Source of the DNA: Gemmatimonadota bacterium
GTDB lineage: Bacteria; Gemmatimonadota; Gemmatimonadetes; Gemmatimonadales; GWC2-71-9
Direction of reading: 5' to 3'
DNA: 64,000 bases
Assembly: GCA_003222155.1 (NCBI GenBank)
Contig: QHUU01000055.1
Span: 1-64,000 of the forward strand
Below, one piece after another: positions 26,672 through 36,076 of this stretch (positions are counted from its first letter, which is position 1; each line of letters opens with the position of its first letter). The position numbers and the translations under genes were made by a program. Under the pieces are notes generated by a model. That model saw only the letters and a program-made list of their open reading frames with translations. It made no database searches and was not told where the DNA came from.

Positions 26672-27201
26672 AGGGGCCGCGCGCGCTGCTCACGCCCCCC
26701 GTCGGCCCGCACGACCACGTCTGGGGACCCGCCGACGCACGCGTGACCCTGGTGGAGTACGGCGACTTCGAGTGTGCGTTTTGCGGCGCCGCCTACCCCG
26801 AGCTGAAGCGCGTGCTGCGGGAGCTCGGGCCCGAGGTCCGCTTCGTGTTCCGGCACTTTCCCCTGGCCGAGCAGCATCCCCATGCGCCCCATGCCGCAGA
26901 GGTGGCGGAAGCTGCCGCGGCGCAGGGCCAGTTCTGGCAGATGCACGATCTCCTGTACGAGCGTCAGACGGCGCTCGGCGACGAAGACCTGGTGGGGCAC
27001 GCGCGCGAGCTCGGGCTCGACGCGGACCGCGTGCGGCGCGAGCTGGCCGCCCACACGCACGCCGCGCGCGTGCGTGAAGACTTCCTGAGCGGCGTGCGGA
27101 GCGGTGTGAGCGGCACGCCCAGGTTCTTCATCAATGGCCGGCCGCACGAGGAGCCGGGGGATGCGAAGACGCTCGCCGCCGCGCTGCAGCGCGCCCTGTA
27201 G
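26668..27201 (+). CDS. DsbA-family thioredoxin-fold oxidoreductase
   Basis: Thioredoxin-fold protein of 177 aa. It has the CxxC motif CAFC in VEYGDFECAFCGAAYPELK, an inserted helical domain (FWQMHDLLYERQTALGDEDLVGHARELGLD) and the cis-Pro loop SGTPRFFINGRP, matching the DsbA/Na+:H+ antiporter-linked thioredoxin group. No signal peptide is visible, so it may act in the cytoplasm, or the exported form may need a different start. Its ATG overlaps the upstream stop, and its own stop lies 1 bp from the end of the convergent kinase gene. Likely role: thiol-disulfide exchange. Confidence 0.88.
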   Translation: MKGPRALLTPPVGPHDHVWGPADARVTLVEYGDFECAFCGAAYPELKRVLRELGPEVRFVFRHFPLAEQHPHAPHAAEVAEAAAAQGQFWQMHDLLYERQTALGDEDLVGHARELGLDADRVRRELAAHTHAARVREDFLSGVRSGVSGTPRFFINGRPHEEPGDAKTLAAALQRAL

Positions 27202-27202
27202 A

Positions 27203-29422
27203 CTATGGTGCTCTCAGGTTCATCTTCTCCAGCAGCGCCGGGAATCTCGGGTGCCTTCGCAGGGGTGCAAACAGGAACCCGCCCTTGATACCGTAGACCG
27301 CGCCGGCACGCTGCTCGAAGGAGCGCTCCAGCAGGTCCATCGCCCGATCGTGCTCGCCGAGCCCCGTGTAGACATAGGCCACGTGGTACGGTGAGACGTA
27401 GGTCTCCCGGGCGCGCTCCTCCAGCTGTCGCAGCACGTCGCGAGCCTGGTCGACTTTGCCGGCCAGTGCGTACGCCTGGCCCAACTGCGCCAACCATTGC
27501 GTATTCCCCGGCGTGAGCGCGACGGCCCGTTCCAGGTTGGCCAACCCCGCGTCGATCATCCCCTGCTTGAACAGCGCCCACCCCAGCGTGGCCAGGGCCC
27601 GCTCATGCTCGGGATCGAACTCCAGTGTCCGCGCGGCCCCGCGGGCCGCCTCGACGTACCGGCCGGCGCGCAGCTGTGTCGTCGCCACATCGAGCCGGTG
27701 CGCCAACGGGTCGAGCTCCTGCGCCCGCTGTTGCAGCGTGATGGCCTCGTCGTAGCGCGCGAGCCCGGAGCACATCCGGCCATACAGGTCGTACGTATCG
27801 GCGCTGTTGGGGCTCAACTCGAGCGCCCGCTTGAACTCCGCCTCGGCGCCCGACCAGTCGAAATCCCAGATGGTCTTGAGGTACGCCACGGTGCAATGGA
27901 CCTCGCCCAGCTGCGGGTCGATCCGGACCGCGTGCGCCGCGGCTTCCTTGGCTTGCCGGGCCGCCGTGTCCGGCGCCATCGCCCCGCTCTCCGCCAGCTC
28001 CGCGTAGGCCATGGCCACGGATGCGTACGCCAGCGCGTACGCCGGGTCTCTGGCGATGGCGCCCCGGAAATGCTCGATGGCCCGCTGCAACCCCACCGGG
28101 GTGTAGCTGACCAGCCAATGCCGGCCCAAGAGGTAGAGCTGATAGGCCCGCAGGTCGCTCGTCGGCTCCTTGCGGATGCGCGTCTGCTCGTCCACCGACA
28201 GCTCGGCTTTGAGCGCTGCCGCGATGTGCAGCGCCACGTCGGTCTGGATCCCGAAGAGATCGGTCACCTGCCGGTCGTACGTCTCGGCCCAGAGGTGCCG
28301 ATCGTTCTCGGCGTCGATGAGCTGGGCGACGATGCGCACGCGATCGCCCGCGCGCCGGACGCTGCCGTCCAGCAGTGTCGCGGCCTCGAGCCGCGCCGCG
28401 ATCTCCTTGAGACTCTGCTCCCGCTGTTTGAACGCCATCACCGACGTGCGGGAGATCACCTTGAGGGCGCGGATCTTCGACAGGTGCGCGATGACGTCTT
28501 CGGTGATCCCATCCGCGAAATACTCGTTCTCCGGGTCGGCGCTCAGGTTCCGGAACGGCAAGACGGCGACGGACGGGGGGCGGGGCTGCGGCGGCGCGGA
28601 GAGGGCGTCCACGAACGCCGCCATCGAGGCGAAGCGGTCGGCCGGGGCCTTGGCCAGGGCCCTGCGCAGCGCCTGGTCGACGCCCGGCGGCACGGTCGGG
28701 CGCAGCCGCCGCACCGCCGGCACGGGATCGACCATCACTTTCGCGATCAGGGCCTGGACGGTCGGCCCGGTGTAGGGCGGCTCCCCGGCGAGCATCTCGT
28801 ACAGCACGCAGCCGAGGCTGTACACGTCGCTCCGGGCGTCGAGCGTCTGCTCGCCCGCTCCCTGCTCCGGGCTCATGTACGCCGGCGTCCCCACGGCGAA
28901 TCCCGTCTGGGTGACGCGGCGCTCCGCCGCCGCGTTGACCGCGAGGGCGATCCCGAAGTCGGCCACCATCGCCTCGCCCTCGTGCAGCAGGATGTTCTCC
29001 GGCTTGATGTCGCGGTGGACCACCTGGTGGGCGTGCGCGTGGCTCAGGGCGGAAGCGACCTGGCGGGTGATGGCGAGGGCCTCATCCACCGGCAGCTGCT
29101 TCTCGCGCTCGAGCTTGAGGCGCAGCGACTCTCCCTTGATGTACGGCATGACGTAAAACAGGAAGCCGTCCGCCTCGCCGGAGTCGTACAGCGCCAGGAT
29201 ATGCGGATGATTGAGCCGCGCGGCGATCTCGACCTCGCGCAGGAAGCGCTCGGGACCGAGCACCGCCGCCAGCTCGGGGCGCAGCACTTTGACGGCCACG
29301 GTGCGGTGGTGCTTCGCGTCGTCCGCGAGGTAGACGGTCGCCATTCCGCCGCGGCCCAGCTCGCGTTCGATTCCGTAGCGAGCCGCGAGCGCCGCCTTGA
29401 CGCGCGCATCGGCACCGGCCAC
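27203..29422 (-). CDS. Ser/Thr protein kinase with FlgO-like middle domain and TPR repeats
   Basis: Hanks-type kinase of about 739 aa. The kinase domain (~15-280) has GRGGMATVYLA, VAVKVL, HRDIKPEN, VADFGIAL and MSPEQ. No single transmembrane helix is seen after it. The middle part (SVAVLPFRNLSADPENEYFADGITEDVIAHL and following) resembles the FlgO/adenylate-cyclase-associated module, and the C-terminal ~270 residues form TPR repeats. This architecture is common in Gemmatimonadota. GTG 29422 (or 29425) is chosen because AGGAG is 3-6 bp upstream; an earlier in-frame GTG (29491) would overlap the upstream gene by 46 bp. Substrates are unknown. Confidence 0.9.
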   Translation of the reverse strand: MAGADARVKAALAARYGIERELGRGGMATVYLADDAKHHRTVAVKVLRPELAAVLGPERFLREVEIAARLNHPHILALYDSGEADGFLFYVMPYIKGESLRLKLEREKQLPVDEALAITRQVASALSHAHAHQVVHRDIKPENILLHEGEAMVADFGIALAVNAAAERRVTQTGFAVGTPAYMSPEQGAGEQTLDARSDVYSLGCVLYEMLAGEPPYTGPTVQALIAKVMVDPVPAVRRLRPTVPPGVDQALRRALAKAPADRFASMAAFVDALSAPPQPRPPSVAVLPFRNLSADPENEYFADGITEDVIAHLSKIRALKVISRTSVMAFKQREQSLKEIAARLEAATLLDGSVRRAGDRVRIVAQLIDAENDRHLWAETYDRQVTDLFGIQTDVALHIAAALKAELSVDEQTRIRKEPTSDLRAYQLYLLGRHWLVSYTPVGLQRAIEHFRGAIARDPAYALAYASVAMAYAELAESGAMAPDTAARQAKEAAAHAVRIDPQLGEVHCTVAYLKTIWDFDWSGAEAEFKRALELSPNSADTYDLYGRMCSGLARYDEAITLQQRAQELDPLAHRLDVATTQLRAGRYVEAARGAARTLEFDPEHERALATLGWALFKQGMIDAGLANLERAVALTPGNTQWLAQLGQAYALAGKVDQARDVLRQLEERARETYVSPYHVAYVYTGLGEHDRAMDLLERSFEQRAGAVYGIKGGFLFAPLRRHPRFPALLEKMNLRAP

Positions 29423-29445
29423 CACGCGCTCCTGGGGCCGCCCGT

Positions 29446-30231
29446 TCAGCTGGGCCAGACTTCCTGGAACAGCTTCAGCATCGCCGCCCACGACTCCCGA
29501 TCCGCCGTGGCATCGAAGGCGAGCTGCGGCATGCCGTACTTTGCCGCCTCCGGGTTGGTGAACCCATGCTTGGCGCCCGGGTAGGTGACGACCTCGAACC
29601 GCGCGCCTGCGGCCTGCATCTCCCGCTTGAACGCCTCCACCTGCTCGGGCGGCACGAACGGATCGGCACCGCCCGTGAGGACGAGGATGCGGGCTTTGAC
29701 TTTGCCGGGCTGCGCGGGCGAGGTGGTCGCGAGCGCGCCGTGGAACGTCACGACCGCCGCCAGGTCCGCGCCCGCGCGCGCCATGCCGAGCACCACCGCG
29801 CCGCCGAAGCAGTACCCGACCGCCGCGATGCGCGTGGTATCCACGTGCGGGTCCCGTTTCAGCTGCTCCAGCGCGGCGTTGAACCGCGCCGCGAGCACGG
29901 CGGGGTCTTTGGTCGCTTCGCTCACGAACGCCTGCGCCTCCTGGGGATGGCTGGTGACTTTGCCCTTGCCGTACATGTCGAGGGCGAAGCCGACATAGCC
30001 CGCCTCGGCCAGGCGCCGCGCCTGGTTACGCGCGTGCTCGTTGTGACCCCACCACTCGTGCACGACGAGCACCCCGGGCCGCCGACCGCGCGCCGCGTCG
30101 TCCCAGGCCACGAATCCCTGCAGCACGATGTCGCCCTGCCGGTACTCGAGCTCCCGAGTCTTGACTGTGGCGCTGCGGGGTGAGAGTGAGAGCAGCACGA
30201 CGGCCGTCGCCAGTCCGTACCAGGTGCGCAT
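29446..30231 (-). CDS. Secreted dienelactone hydrolase family protein
   Basis: Alpha/beta hydrolase of 261 aa with a short signal peptide (YGLATAVVLLSLSPRSA). The DLH pattern is clear: VLVVHEWWGHNEHARNQARRLAEAGY, the nucleophile Cys in GYCFGGAVV, LTGGADPFVPPEQ with the catalytic Asp, and GAKHGFTNP with the His. Such enzymes cleave lactones or esters. The kinase gene follows about 20 bp later on the same strand. The natural substrate is unknown. Confidence 0.9.
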   Translation of the reverse strand: MRTWYGLATAVVLLSLSPRSATVKTRELEYRQGDIVLQGFVAWDDAARGRRPGVLVVHEWWGHNEHARNQARRLAEAGYVGFALDMYGKGKVTSHPQEAQAFVSEATKDPAVLAARFNAALEQLKRDPHVDTTRIAAVGYCFGGAVVLGMARAGADLAAVVTFHGALATTSPAQPGKVKARILVLTGGADPFVPPEQVEAFKREMQAAGARFEVVTYPGAKHGFTNPEAAKYGMPQLAFDATADRESWAAMLKLFQEVWPS

Positions 30232-30370
30232 GCGTCGATCTCCCTGATGTCGTGTGCTAGAACGCTAGATCGGCGGGAAACACGCCGCCAGGCCCGCGAT
30301 CGGACGCGCGGGGAACTTCCTGCGCCACGTCGCCGTTTGGGCTATGTTCTTTCCACGTTCAGGAGGGCGT

Positions 30371-31273
30371 ATGTCCATCCGGCCGATCAAACGAGTCGTG
30401 CAGTCCCAACCCACCCTGGAAGGCGCGGGCGTCAAGCTGCGCCGGGCGTTCGGGTTCGGGAATACGGGCGACTTCGACCCCTTCCTCTTATTAGACGACT
30501 TCCGCAACGAGCACCCGCAGGATTACCTCGCGGGGTTCCCCTGGCATCCGCACCGCGGAATCGAGACCATCACCTACGTCCTCGCGGGGAGCGTGAACCA
30601 CGGAGACAGCCTGGGCAACCGTGGGACGCTGGGCTCGGGCGACGTGCAGTGGATGACGGCCGGCAGCGGCATCCTCCACCAGGAGATGCCCCAGGGAGAC
30701 CCACAGGGACGGATGCACGGATTCCAGCTGTGGGCCAACCTGCCGTCCTCCCTGAAGATGACAGCCCCGCGCTATCAGGACATCGCGGCGGCCGACATCC
30801 CGGAAGTAGTGGACGACGACGGCACGCGGGTGCGTGTGGTGTGCGGCAGCTTCTGGGGTAAAGCGGGTCCCGTGGACGGCGTCGCCGCCAATCCCCGCTA
30901 CCTCGATGTGTGGGTACCGCCGCGGGTGCGCAAAACGCTGCCCGTCGAAGCGTCGAACCACGCCTTTGCCTACATCTTCGAGGGCAGCGGCAGCTTCCGC
31001 GACGCCTCCGCCCCCCGCACGGTCCGGACCGAATGGGTCGGGGACGCCGCCGGCACGCCGGAGCTCACCGGCAACCGCTCGCTCGTGCTGTTCGATTCGG
31101 GCGACGAGATCACCGTACAGGCGGGCGAAGAGGGCATCCGCTTCCTGCTCGTCTCCGGCCGGCCGATCGCGGAGCCGGTGGCGTGGCAGGGACCCATCGT
31201 CATGAATACCGAGACGGAGCTGCGGCGCGCCTACGCCGAGCTGCGCGACGGCACGTTCATCAAGCAGCGCTGA
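30371..31273 (+). CDS. Pirin family protein
   Basis: Bicupin protein of 300 aa. The N-terminal cupin has the metal-binding HPHRGIETITYVLAGSVNHGDSLGN motif and VQWMTAGSGILHQEMP, as in pirins; the C-terminal cupin is degenerate. Pirins bind iron and some act as quercetinases or redox sensors. ATG 30371 has AGGAGGG 4 bp upstream. It is followed after 28 bp by a Dps gene and then DoxX, giving a small stress-related group. Confidence 0.92.
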   Translation: MSIRPIKRVVQSQPTLEGAGVKLRRAFGFGNTGDFDPFLLLDDFRNEHPQDYLAGFPWHPHRGIETITYVLAGSVNHGDSLGNRGTLGSGDVQWMTAGSGILHQEMPQGDPQGRMHGFQLWANLPSSLKMTAPRYQDIAAADIPEVVDDDGTRVRVVCGSFWGKAGPVDGVAANPRYLDVWVPPRVRKTLPVEASNHAFAYIFEGSGSFRDASAPRTVRTEWVGDAAGTPELTGNRSLVLFDSGDEITVQAGEEGIRFLLVSGRPIAEPVAWQGPIVMNTETELRRAYAELRDGTFIKQR

Positions 31274-31301
31274 TCACATACTCTCGAGACCGGAGCCGAC
31301 C

Positions 31302-31841
31302 ATGGCAGGCGCCACGCACGCAACGCTCAACGACCTCCCCGAATCCACCCGCAGCCAGGTGATCGACCTCTTGAACCAGCGGCTCGCCGACGCGATCGAC
31401 CTCGAGCTGCAGGCGAAGCAAGCCCACTGGAACGTGAAGGGGCCGCAGTTCATCGCGCTCCACAAGCTGTTCGACGAGATTCACGCCGCCGCCGACGAGT
31501 ACGTCGACCTGCTCGCAGAGCGGATCGTTCAGCTGGGCGGTGTCGCCGAGGGGGTCACCGCGATCGTCGCCGAGCGCTCCGAGCTGCCCCAGTACCCGAT
31601 CAACATCTCGAGCGGCGAGGAGCACGTGTGGGCGCTGTCCAACGCGCTGGCGAGCTTCGGCGAGCGTGTCCGCCGCGCGATCGACGAGACGGACGAGCTG
31701 GGGGACACGGACGCAACCGACATCTGCACCGAGATCTCGCGCGGCGTCGACAAGTGGCTGTGGTTCGTCGAGGCGCACGCCGACGGAGCGACCGCCGCGA
31801 CGGCGACTCCCGGAACCCGCCAGATCTCCCGGGCCAGATAG
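31302..31841 (+). CDS. Dps-family DNA-protection/ferritin-like protein
   Basis: Four-helix protein of 179 aa. The Dps intersubunit ferroxidase signature appears in KQAHWNVKGPQFIALHKLFDEIHAAADEYVDLLAERI, with His, Asp and Glu ligands in place. A third and fourth helix (SNALASFGERVRRAIDETDELGD, DICTEISRGVDKWLWFVEAH) follow. Dps assembles as a dodecamer that stores iron using H2O2 and can coat DNA. The gene lies between pirin and DoxX genes. Confidence 0.94.
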   Translation: MAGATHATLNDLPESTRSQVIDLLNQRLADAIDLELQAKQAHWNVKGPQFIALHKLFDEIHAAADEYVDLLAERIVQLGGVAEGVTAIVAERSELPQYPINISSGEEHVWALSNALASFGERVRRAIDETDELGDTDATDICTEISRGVDKWLWFVEAHADGATAATATPGTRQISRAR

Positions 31842-31844
31842 CAC

Positions 31845-32231
31845 TTGCTATTCCCCACGCTGCTGCGGCTGGGCGACGTCGGGCTGCTGCTGTTGCGGCT
31901 CATGGTCGCCTCGGTGTTCTTCGACAGCGGGTGGAATCACCTCCGCAATCCCGCCGAGCGGTCGAAGAGCATCGGGGCGAGCACCGGCTTCACGGTGTTT
32001 CTCGGCACGGCGGAGGTGCTCGGGAGCGTGGGCGTGGCGCTCGGGATCCTCACCCAGCTCGCCGCCATCGGCTTGGGCCTGCTCATGCTCGGCGCCATCC
32101 AGAAGAAGATCTTCGTGTGGAAGATCGGGTTTTGGGGCGGGCGGGCGTACGGCTGGCACTACGACCTGATGTTACTCGTGATGAACCTCGTCATCGCGAC
32201 GACCGGGGGCGGCAGGCTGGTGCTCTTCTAG
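31845..32231 (+). CDS. DoxX family membrane protein
   Basis: Membrane protein of 128 aa with four hydrophobic segments. DoxX-like stretches are LLLLRLMVASVFFDSGWNHLRNP, GTAEVLGSVGVALGILTQLAAIGLGLLM and a final helix LMLLVMNLVIATTGG. The start is TTG 31845, 3 bp after the Dps stop, and gives a full first helix; ATG codons further in would cut it. DoxX relatives are linked to thiosulfate oxidation or to redox stress responses, so the exact role here is open. Confidence 0.82.
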   Translation: MLFPTLLRLGDVGLLLLRLMVASVFFDSGWNHLRNPAERSKSIGASTGFTVFLGTAEVLGSVGVALGILTQLAAIGLGLLMLGAIQKKIFVWKIGFWGGRAYGWHYDLMLLVMNLVIATTGGGRLVLF

Positions 32232-32239
32232 GAGGATCG

Positions 32240-34102
32240 ATGCGACCAGCGGCGTGCATCGTCGGCACCCTGCTCTTCGTCCCCGCCGCTCGGGCGCAGC
32301 AGCCGCCGCAGCCCGCGTTCACGTTCCAGGAACTCATGATCCCGATGCGGGACGGAGTGCGTCTGCAGACCGTGATCCTGACGCCCACCGACAAGTCCGG
32401 GCCCCTGCCGATCTTGTTCCGCCGCACCCCCTACGGTGTCCCCGACGGGCCCGTCGCCCAGGTCCCGGCGAGCCTCAAGGAGCTCGCCCAGGACGGCTAC
32501 ATCCTGGTGATCCAGAACCTGCGCGGTCGGTTCAAGTCGGAAGGCGTGTTCAAACTCACTTCGCAGGTCGACCTGACGGACTCGACGGCGACGAACGAGA
32601 CGACGGACGCGTACGACAGCATCGACTGGCTCGTGCAGCACGTACCGAATAACGGCAAGGTCGGCATGTTCGGCGTGTCGTACGACGGGCTGACGACCGC
32701 CCTGGCGCTGCTGCACCCGCACCCCGCCCTCAAGGCGATCAGCGAGCAGGCGGCTCCGGTGGACCAGTGGATGAACGACGACGACCACCGCTACGGTGCG
32801 CTGCGCGAGAGCTATGCCTTCGAGTACGCCGTGCTCGAGCAGGCCGACAAGTACAAGAACACGCACTTCGCCTTCGAGACGTACGACACCTACTCCTGGT
32901 ACCTGGCGCTGGGACCGCTCGCGAACATCAACGCCCAATACCTGCACGGCTCTATTCCCTACTGGAACGACGTGGTGGCGCACCCCGACTACGACGCCTT
33001 CTGGAAGCGAGAAGCCTGGGTCAGCCAGCTCCACGCCTCCACGGTGCCCAACCTGAACGTCGCCGGGTTCTGGGACCAGGAGGATCCGTGGGGGCCGTGG
33101 CAGATCTTCCGCCACGCCGCAGAGCACGACCCCGACCACACGAACTTCATGGTGGCGGGCCCGTGGTACCACGGCCAGTGGCGCGCACCCAAGGCGGACA
33201 GCATCGGGCTCATCGCCCTGGGCGGGCACGAAACGGCGCGCGAGTTCCGCGAGACCATCGAGGCGCCCTTCTTCCGCTATTACCTGCACGGGCAGGGGGA
33301 GAAACCTGCCTGGCGGGCGACCACGTTCCAGTCGGGCGCGAACCGCTGGCGGACCTACGCCGTGTGGCCACCCCCGGAGGCCCACCCCACCAACCTCTAT
33401 CTGCACGCCGACGGCACGCTGTCATTCGAGCGCCCGCGTAGCGGAGGGAGCGTGTACCGCGAGTACGTCTCCGATCCAGCCAACCCGGTGCCGTACCGGG
33501 AGCGGCCCATTTCGCCGACCTACCCGGGCGGCGATTGGCGGACGTGGGAGGTCCAGGACCAGCGGTTCGTCGACCAGCGGCCGGACGTGCTCACGTTCGT
33601 GAGCGCTCCGCTCGACCACGATCTCACGATCACCGGCGAAGTGTCGGCCGATGTGTTCGCCTCGACGTCGGGCAGCGACGCCGACTTCGTGGTCAAGCTG
33701 ATCGACGTGTATCCGGAAGATGCCCAGCCGAACGCGTGGGACCCCGACGCGGGCCCGCGGCCCGGCGCGTACGCGCAATCGATGAACGGCTACGAGCTGC
33801 CGATCGCGATGGAAGTGCGCCGCGGCCGCTACCTCGCGAGCTACGAGCACCCGCGGGCGCTCGCACCCAACGCGCCCGTCGAGTGGCGCATCCCGCTACG
33901 CGACCGGGATCATGTTTTTCTGAAGGGGCACCGAGTGATGGTCCAGGTACAATCGACCTGGTTCCCGCTGATCGACCGCAATCCCCAGAGATTCGTGCCC
34001 AGCATCTATCGGGCGACGGCGGCCGACTTCGTCAAGGCGACGCAGCGCGTCTACTGCTCCGCGGCGCTGGCGTCGCACCTCGCGCTGCCCGTGGTGCGCT
34101 GA
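32240..34102 (+). CDS. CocE/NonD family hydrolase (X-Pro peptidase S15 type)
   Basis: Secreted hydrolase of 620 aa with a signal peptide (IVGTLLFVPAARAQ). The N-terminal alpha/beta domain has the CocE pattern: MRDGVRLQTVILTP, RRTPYG, and the nucleophile motif GVSYDGL. MVAGPWYHGQW supplies the His region. The C-terminal jelly-roll domain (DVLTFVSAPLDHDLTITGEVSADVFAS) is typical of cocaine esterase, cephalosporin acylase and alpha-amino-acid ester hydrolases. ATG 32240 has AGGAGG 5 bp upstream. The natural substrate is probably an ester or amide; it is not determinable here. Confidence 0.93.
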   Translation: MRPAACIVGTLLFVPAARAQQPPQPAFTFQELMIPMRDGVRLQTVILTPTDKSGPLPILFRRTPYGVPDGPVAQVPASLKELAQDGYILVIQNLRGRFKSEGVFKLTSQVDLTDSTATNETTDAYDSIDWLVQHVPNNGKVGMFGVSYDGLTTALALLHPHPALKAISEQAAPVDQWMNDDDHRYGALRESYAFEYAVLEQADKYKNTHFAFETYDTYSWYLALGPLANINAQYLHGSIPYWNDVVAHPDYDAFWKREAWVSQLHASTVPNLNVAGFWDQEDPWGPWQIFRHAAEHDPDHTNFMVAGPWYHGQWRAPKADSIGLIALGGHETAREFRETIEAPFFRYYLHGQGEKPAWRATTFQSGANRWRTYAVWPPPEAHPTNLYLHADGTLSFERPRSGGSVYREYVSDPANPVPYRERPISPTYPGGDWRTWEVQDQRFVDQRPDVLTFVSAPLDHDLTITGEVSADVFASTSGSDADFVVKLIDVYPEDAQPNAWDPDAGPRPGAYAQSMNGYELPIAMEVRRGRYLASYEHPRALAPNAPVEWRIPLRDRDHVFLKGHRVMVQVQSTWFPLIDRNPQRFVPSIYRATAADFVKATQRVYCSAALASHLALPVVR

Positions 34103-34112
34103 GGCGAACGCC

Positions 34113-35774
34113 TCAGCGGTCGGCCTTGCGCCGCCCCTTCTTTTCCGGGTCCGGCCCCGGGCCACCCACCGCGATCAAGACGCGGTCCCGGCCCTCGTTC
34201 TTGGCCCGGTACATCGCGGCGTCGGCGCTCGCGATCAGCTCCTCTGGCGTGTCGCCGTGCGCCGGATACTCCGCGGCGCCGATGCTCACCGACATCTTGC
34301 CTCCCTCGAACGCTTCGGCGGCCACGCGCGCGCGAATGCGCTCCGCCACCGTGGCCGCGATCGCGATCGGCGCTTCGATCAGCATCACGACGAACTCTTC
34401 CCCGCCGTAGCGCGCCACCGAGTCCACGGCGCGCGTCATTTTCCGAAAGATTTCCGCGATCTTCACGAGCACGGCGTCCCCGGCGAGGTGGCCGTGCGTA
34501 TCATTGTACTGCTTGAAGCGATCAACGTCCGCCAGCAGCACGGAAAACGTGCGCCGCAGCCGCCGTGACCGCTGCACCTCGTTGGCGAGCGTGCCCATCA
34601 GGTGCCGCCGGTTGTACAGCCCGGTGAGCCCATCGGTGATGGAGAGGCGCTCCAGCTCCCCCTGCGCCTCCCGCTCCCGCAGCCGGACCACCATGTTATT
34701 GAACACACGCATCAAGTCGCCGACCTCACCGCCCGTGCCGCTCGGCAGCTCGACCGAGAGATCGCCGGCGGCGACCTTGGTCGCGGCGCGCGTGAGGCGC
34801 CCGAGCGGGCGCACCACCAGGAAACCCGCACCGCCGGCCATGACCCCCACGCCCGCGAACAGGGCCGCGAGGATCAACCCGGCGCCGTGCCGTGGCTGGC
34901 CGCCCGGGCGGATGGCGGCGGCCCGCGGCAGCTCTGCCACCGCCGCCACCCGGAGCTGCGGCGCGCGCCGCAGGGTCCCGACCGCGTCCTGCCCATCCGC
35001 GCGCTTGTACTCGACGATTTGCCCTTCCTTGTCGAGCAGGGTCTGCACCATCAGCTTGGGAAGCCGCGTCCGCATCAACTCGGCCGAGCTGCCGCGTGTG
35101 CCGATCACGAGCTTCCCTTCGTCGGTCATCAGATAGACGTTCTTCGGATCGTCGGCGGCGAGCCGCTGCAGCATGTCGCCCACCGAGCGCAGGTTGACCT
35201 TGGCGACCAGGGCGCCGAGGAACCGCCCGTCCGCCTCGCGCACGGGCACCGCCAGCACGACCGCCGCCTTGCTGACACCCGTGTCCCAGTAGGGGTCGCC
35301 CACGAACGCGTCGCCCGTACGAAGCCCGTTCAGCCGCTCCGGCGGGAGCTGCATGCCGGCGGTGCGGCCGACACTGGTCGCCCCCGTGCGTCCGCGCGCG
35401 TCGGCGACCACGAGAGCTTCGCACCCGGCGCAGCGCTCGCGGACGGAGTTGAGATAGTCGCGCAACCGCCCCTCCGAGCCCTGCCGGATCCTGGCCAGAT
35501 TCTCCGAGAGCACAAAGGAGCCCGCGGCCACGCGCAGTTCGGACAGGCGCTCGTCCAGCCACACGTCCGCCTGCCGGGCCGCCTCCGAGCTCACGCTGCG
35601 AAGCTCCTGGGCCACCGTGTCGCTGAGCGACGGCTGCTCGTGGCGGAACGAGGAGAGGATCGCGATGGTGGGAATGAGCGTCGCGAGCAGCGCGAGCGCC
35701 AGGAGTCTGCTGCGGAGGCTGTTCAGGTGCAGGGTGCGTAGCGAACGGGCGATCGTCTCTTGCCAGGGGCTCAC
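34113..35774 (-). CDS. Membrane-bound diguanylate cyclase (sensor-HAMP-GGDEF)
   Basis: GGDEF protein of 553 aa. An N-terminal helix (~22-40) is followed by a large periplasmic sensor of Cache type, a second TM (~300-320) with a HAMP linker, then GGDEF with the active motif GGEEF. The allosteric I-site RxxD (RAVD) sits the expected distance before GGEEF, so product inhibition is likely. It makes cyclic di-GMP from two GTP. GTG 35774 overlaps the stop of a small upstream ORF (GTGA). The sensed signal is unknown. Confidence 0.92.
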   Translation of the reverse strand: MSPWQETIARSLRTLHLNSLRSRLLALALLATLIPTIAILSSFRHEQPSLSDTVAQELRSVSSEAARQADVWLDERLSELRVAAGSFVLSENLARIRQGSEGRLRDYLNSVRERCAGCEALVVADARGRTGATSVGRTAGMQLPPERLNGLRTGDAFVGDPYWDTGVSKAAVVLAVPVREADGRFLGALVAKVNLRSVGDMLQRLAADDPKNVYLMTDEGKLVIGTRGSSAELMRTRLPKLMVQTLLDKEGQIVEYKRADGQDAVGTLRRAPQLRVAAVAELPRAAAIRPGGQPRHGAGLILAALFAGVGVMAGGAGFLVVRPLGRLTRAATKVAAGDLSVELPSGTGGEVGDLMRVFNNMVVRLREREAQGELERLSITDGLTGLYNRRHLMGTLANEVQRSRRLRRTFSVLLADVDRFKQYNDTHGHLAGDAVLVKIAEIFRKMTRAVDSVARYGGEEFVVMLIEAPIAIAATVAERIRARVAAEAFEGGKMSVSIGAAEYPAHGDTPEELIASADAAMYRAKNEGRDRVLIAVGGPGPDPEKKGRRKADR

Positions 35775-36040
35775 GGGTCGAGGCCGGTTTTAAGTACTGC
35801 AAGATTCACCTGTGGCGGCCACACCTCGCAAGTGAGGCGGCCCCTCGGAGGCACGAAAACAGCCGTGACAGCGAGCCGGCGCTTGCACGCGGCAATGCAG
35901 TCGTCGAGCTGTTGGCGCAGTTTGGGCACTTCCGCGTCGACGAGTTGAATGCGCCAGTCTGCGCCCGCTGTTGCGAGCACGCGACAATCATCCAGGTCCG
36001 CAACGGCCCCGACGTCCGGCCGCGTGACCACCTCGGCCAA
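35771..36040 (-). CDS. Small hypothetical protein upstream of the diguanylate cyclase
   Basis: Possible protein of 89 aa, not recognised. It reads ADLDDCRVLATAGADWRIQLVDAEVPKLRQQLDDCIAACKRRLAVTAVFVPPRGRLTCEVW, with a helical heptad-like centre and four cysteines. The start is a TTG at 36040; a GTG five codons further in (at about 36031) is an alternative. The TGA overlaps the cyclase GTG, which supports translation. If not real, the region is a 371-bp promoter gap. Confidence 0.42.
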   Translation of the reverse strand: MAEVVTRPDVGAVADLDDCRVLATAGADWRIQLVDAEVPKLRQQLDDCIAACKRRLAVTAVFVPPRGRLTCEVWPPQVNLAVLKTGLDP

Positions 36041-36076
36041 GCGTGTGACGGGCCGCTTCCTCCCCAGGGTATTCCT

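Noticed and set aside
27497-29584. Long open frame (695 codons) antisense to the kinase gene
   Set aside because: The composition is biased toward Arg, His and Val and shows no domain; the kinase on the opposite strand has every catalytic motif.
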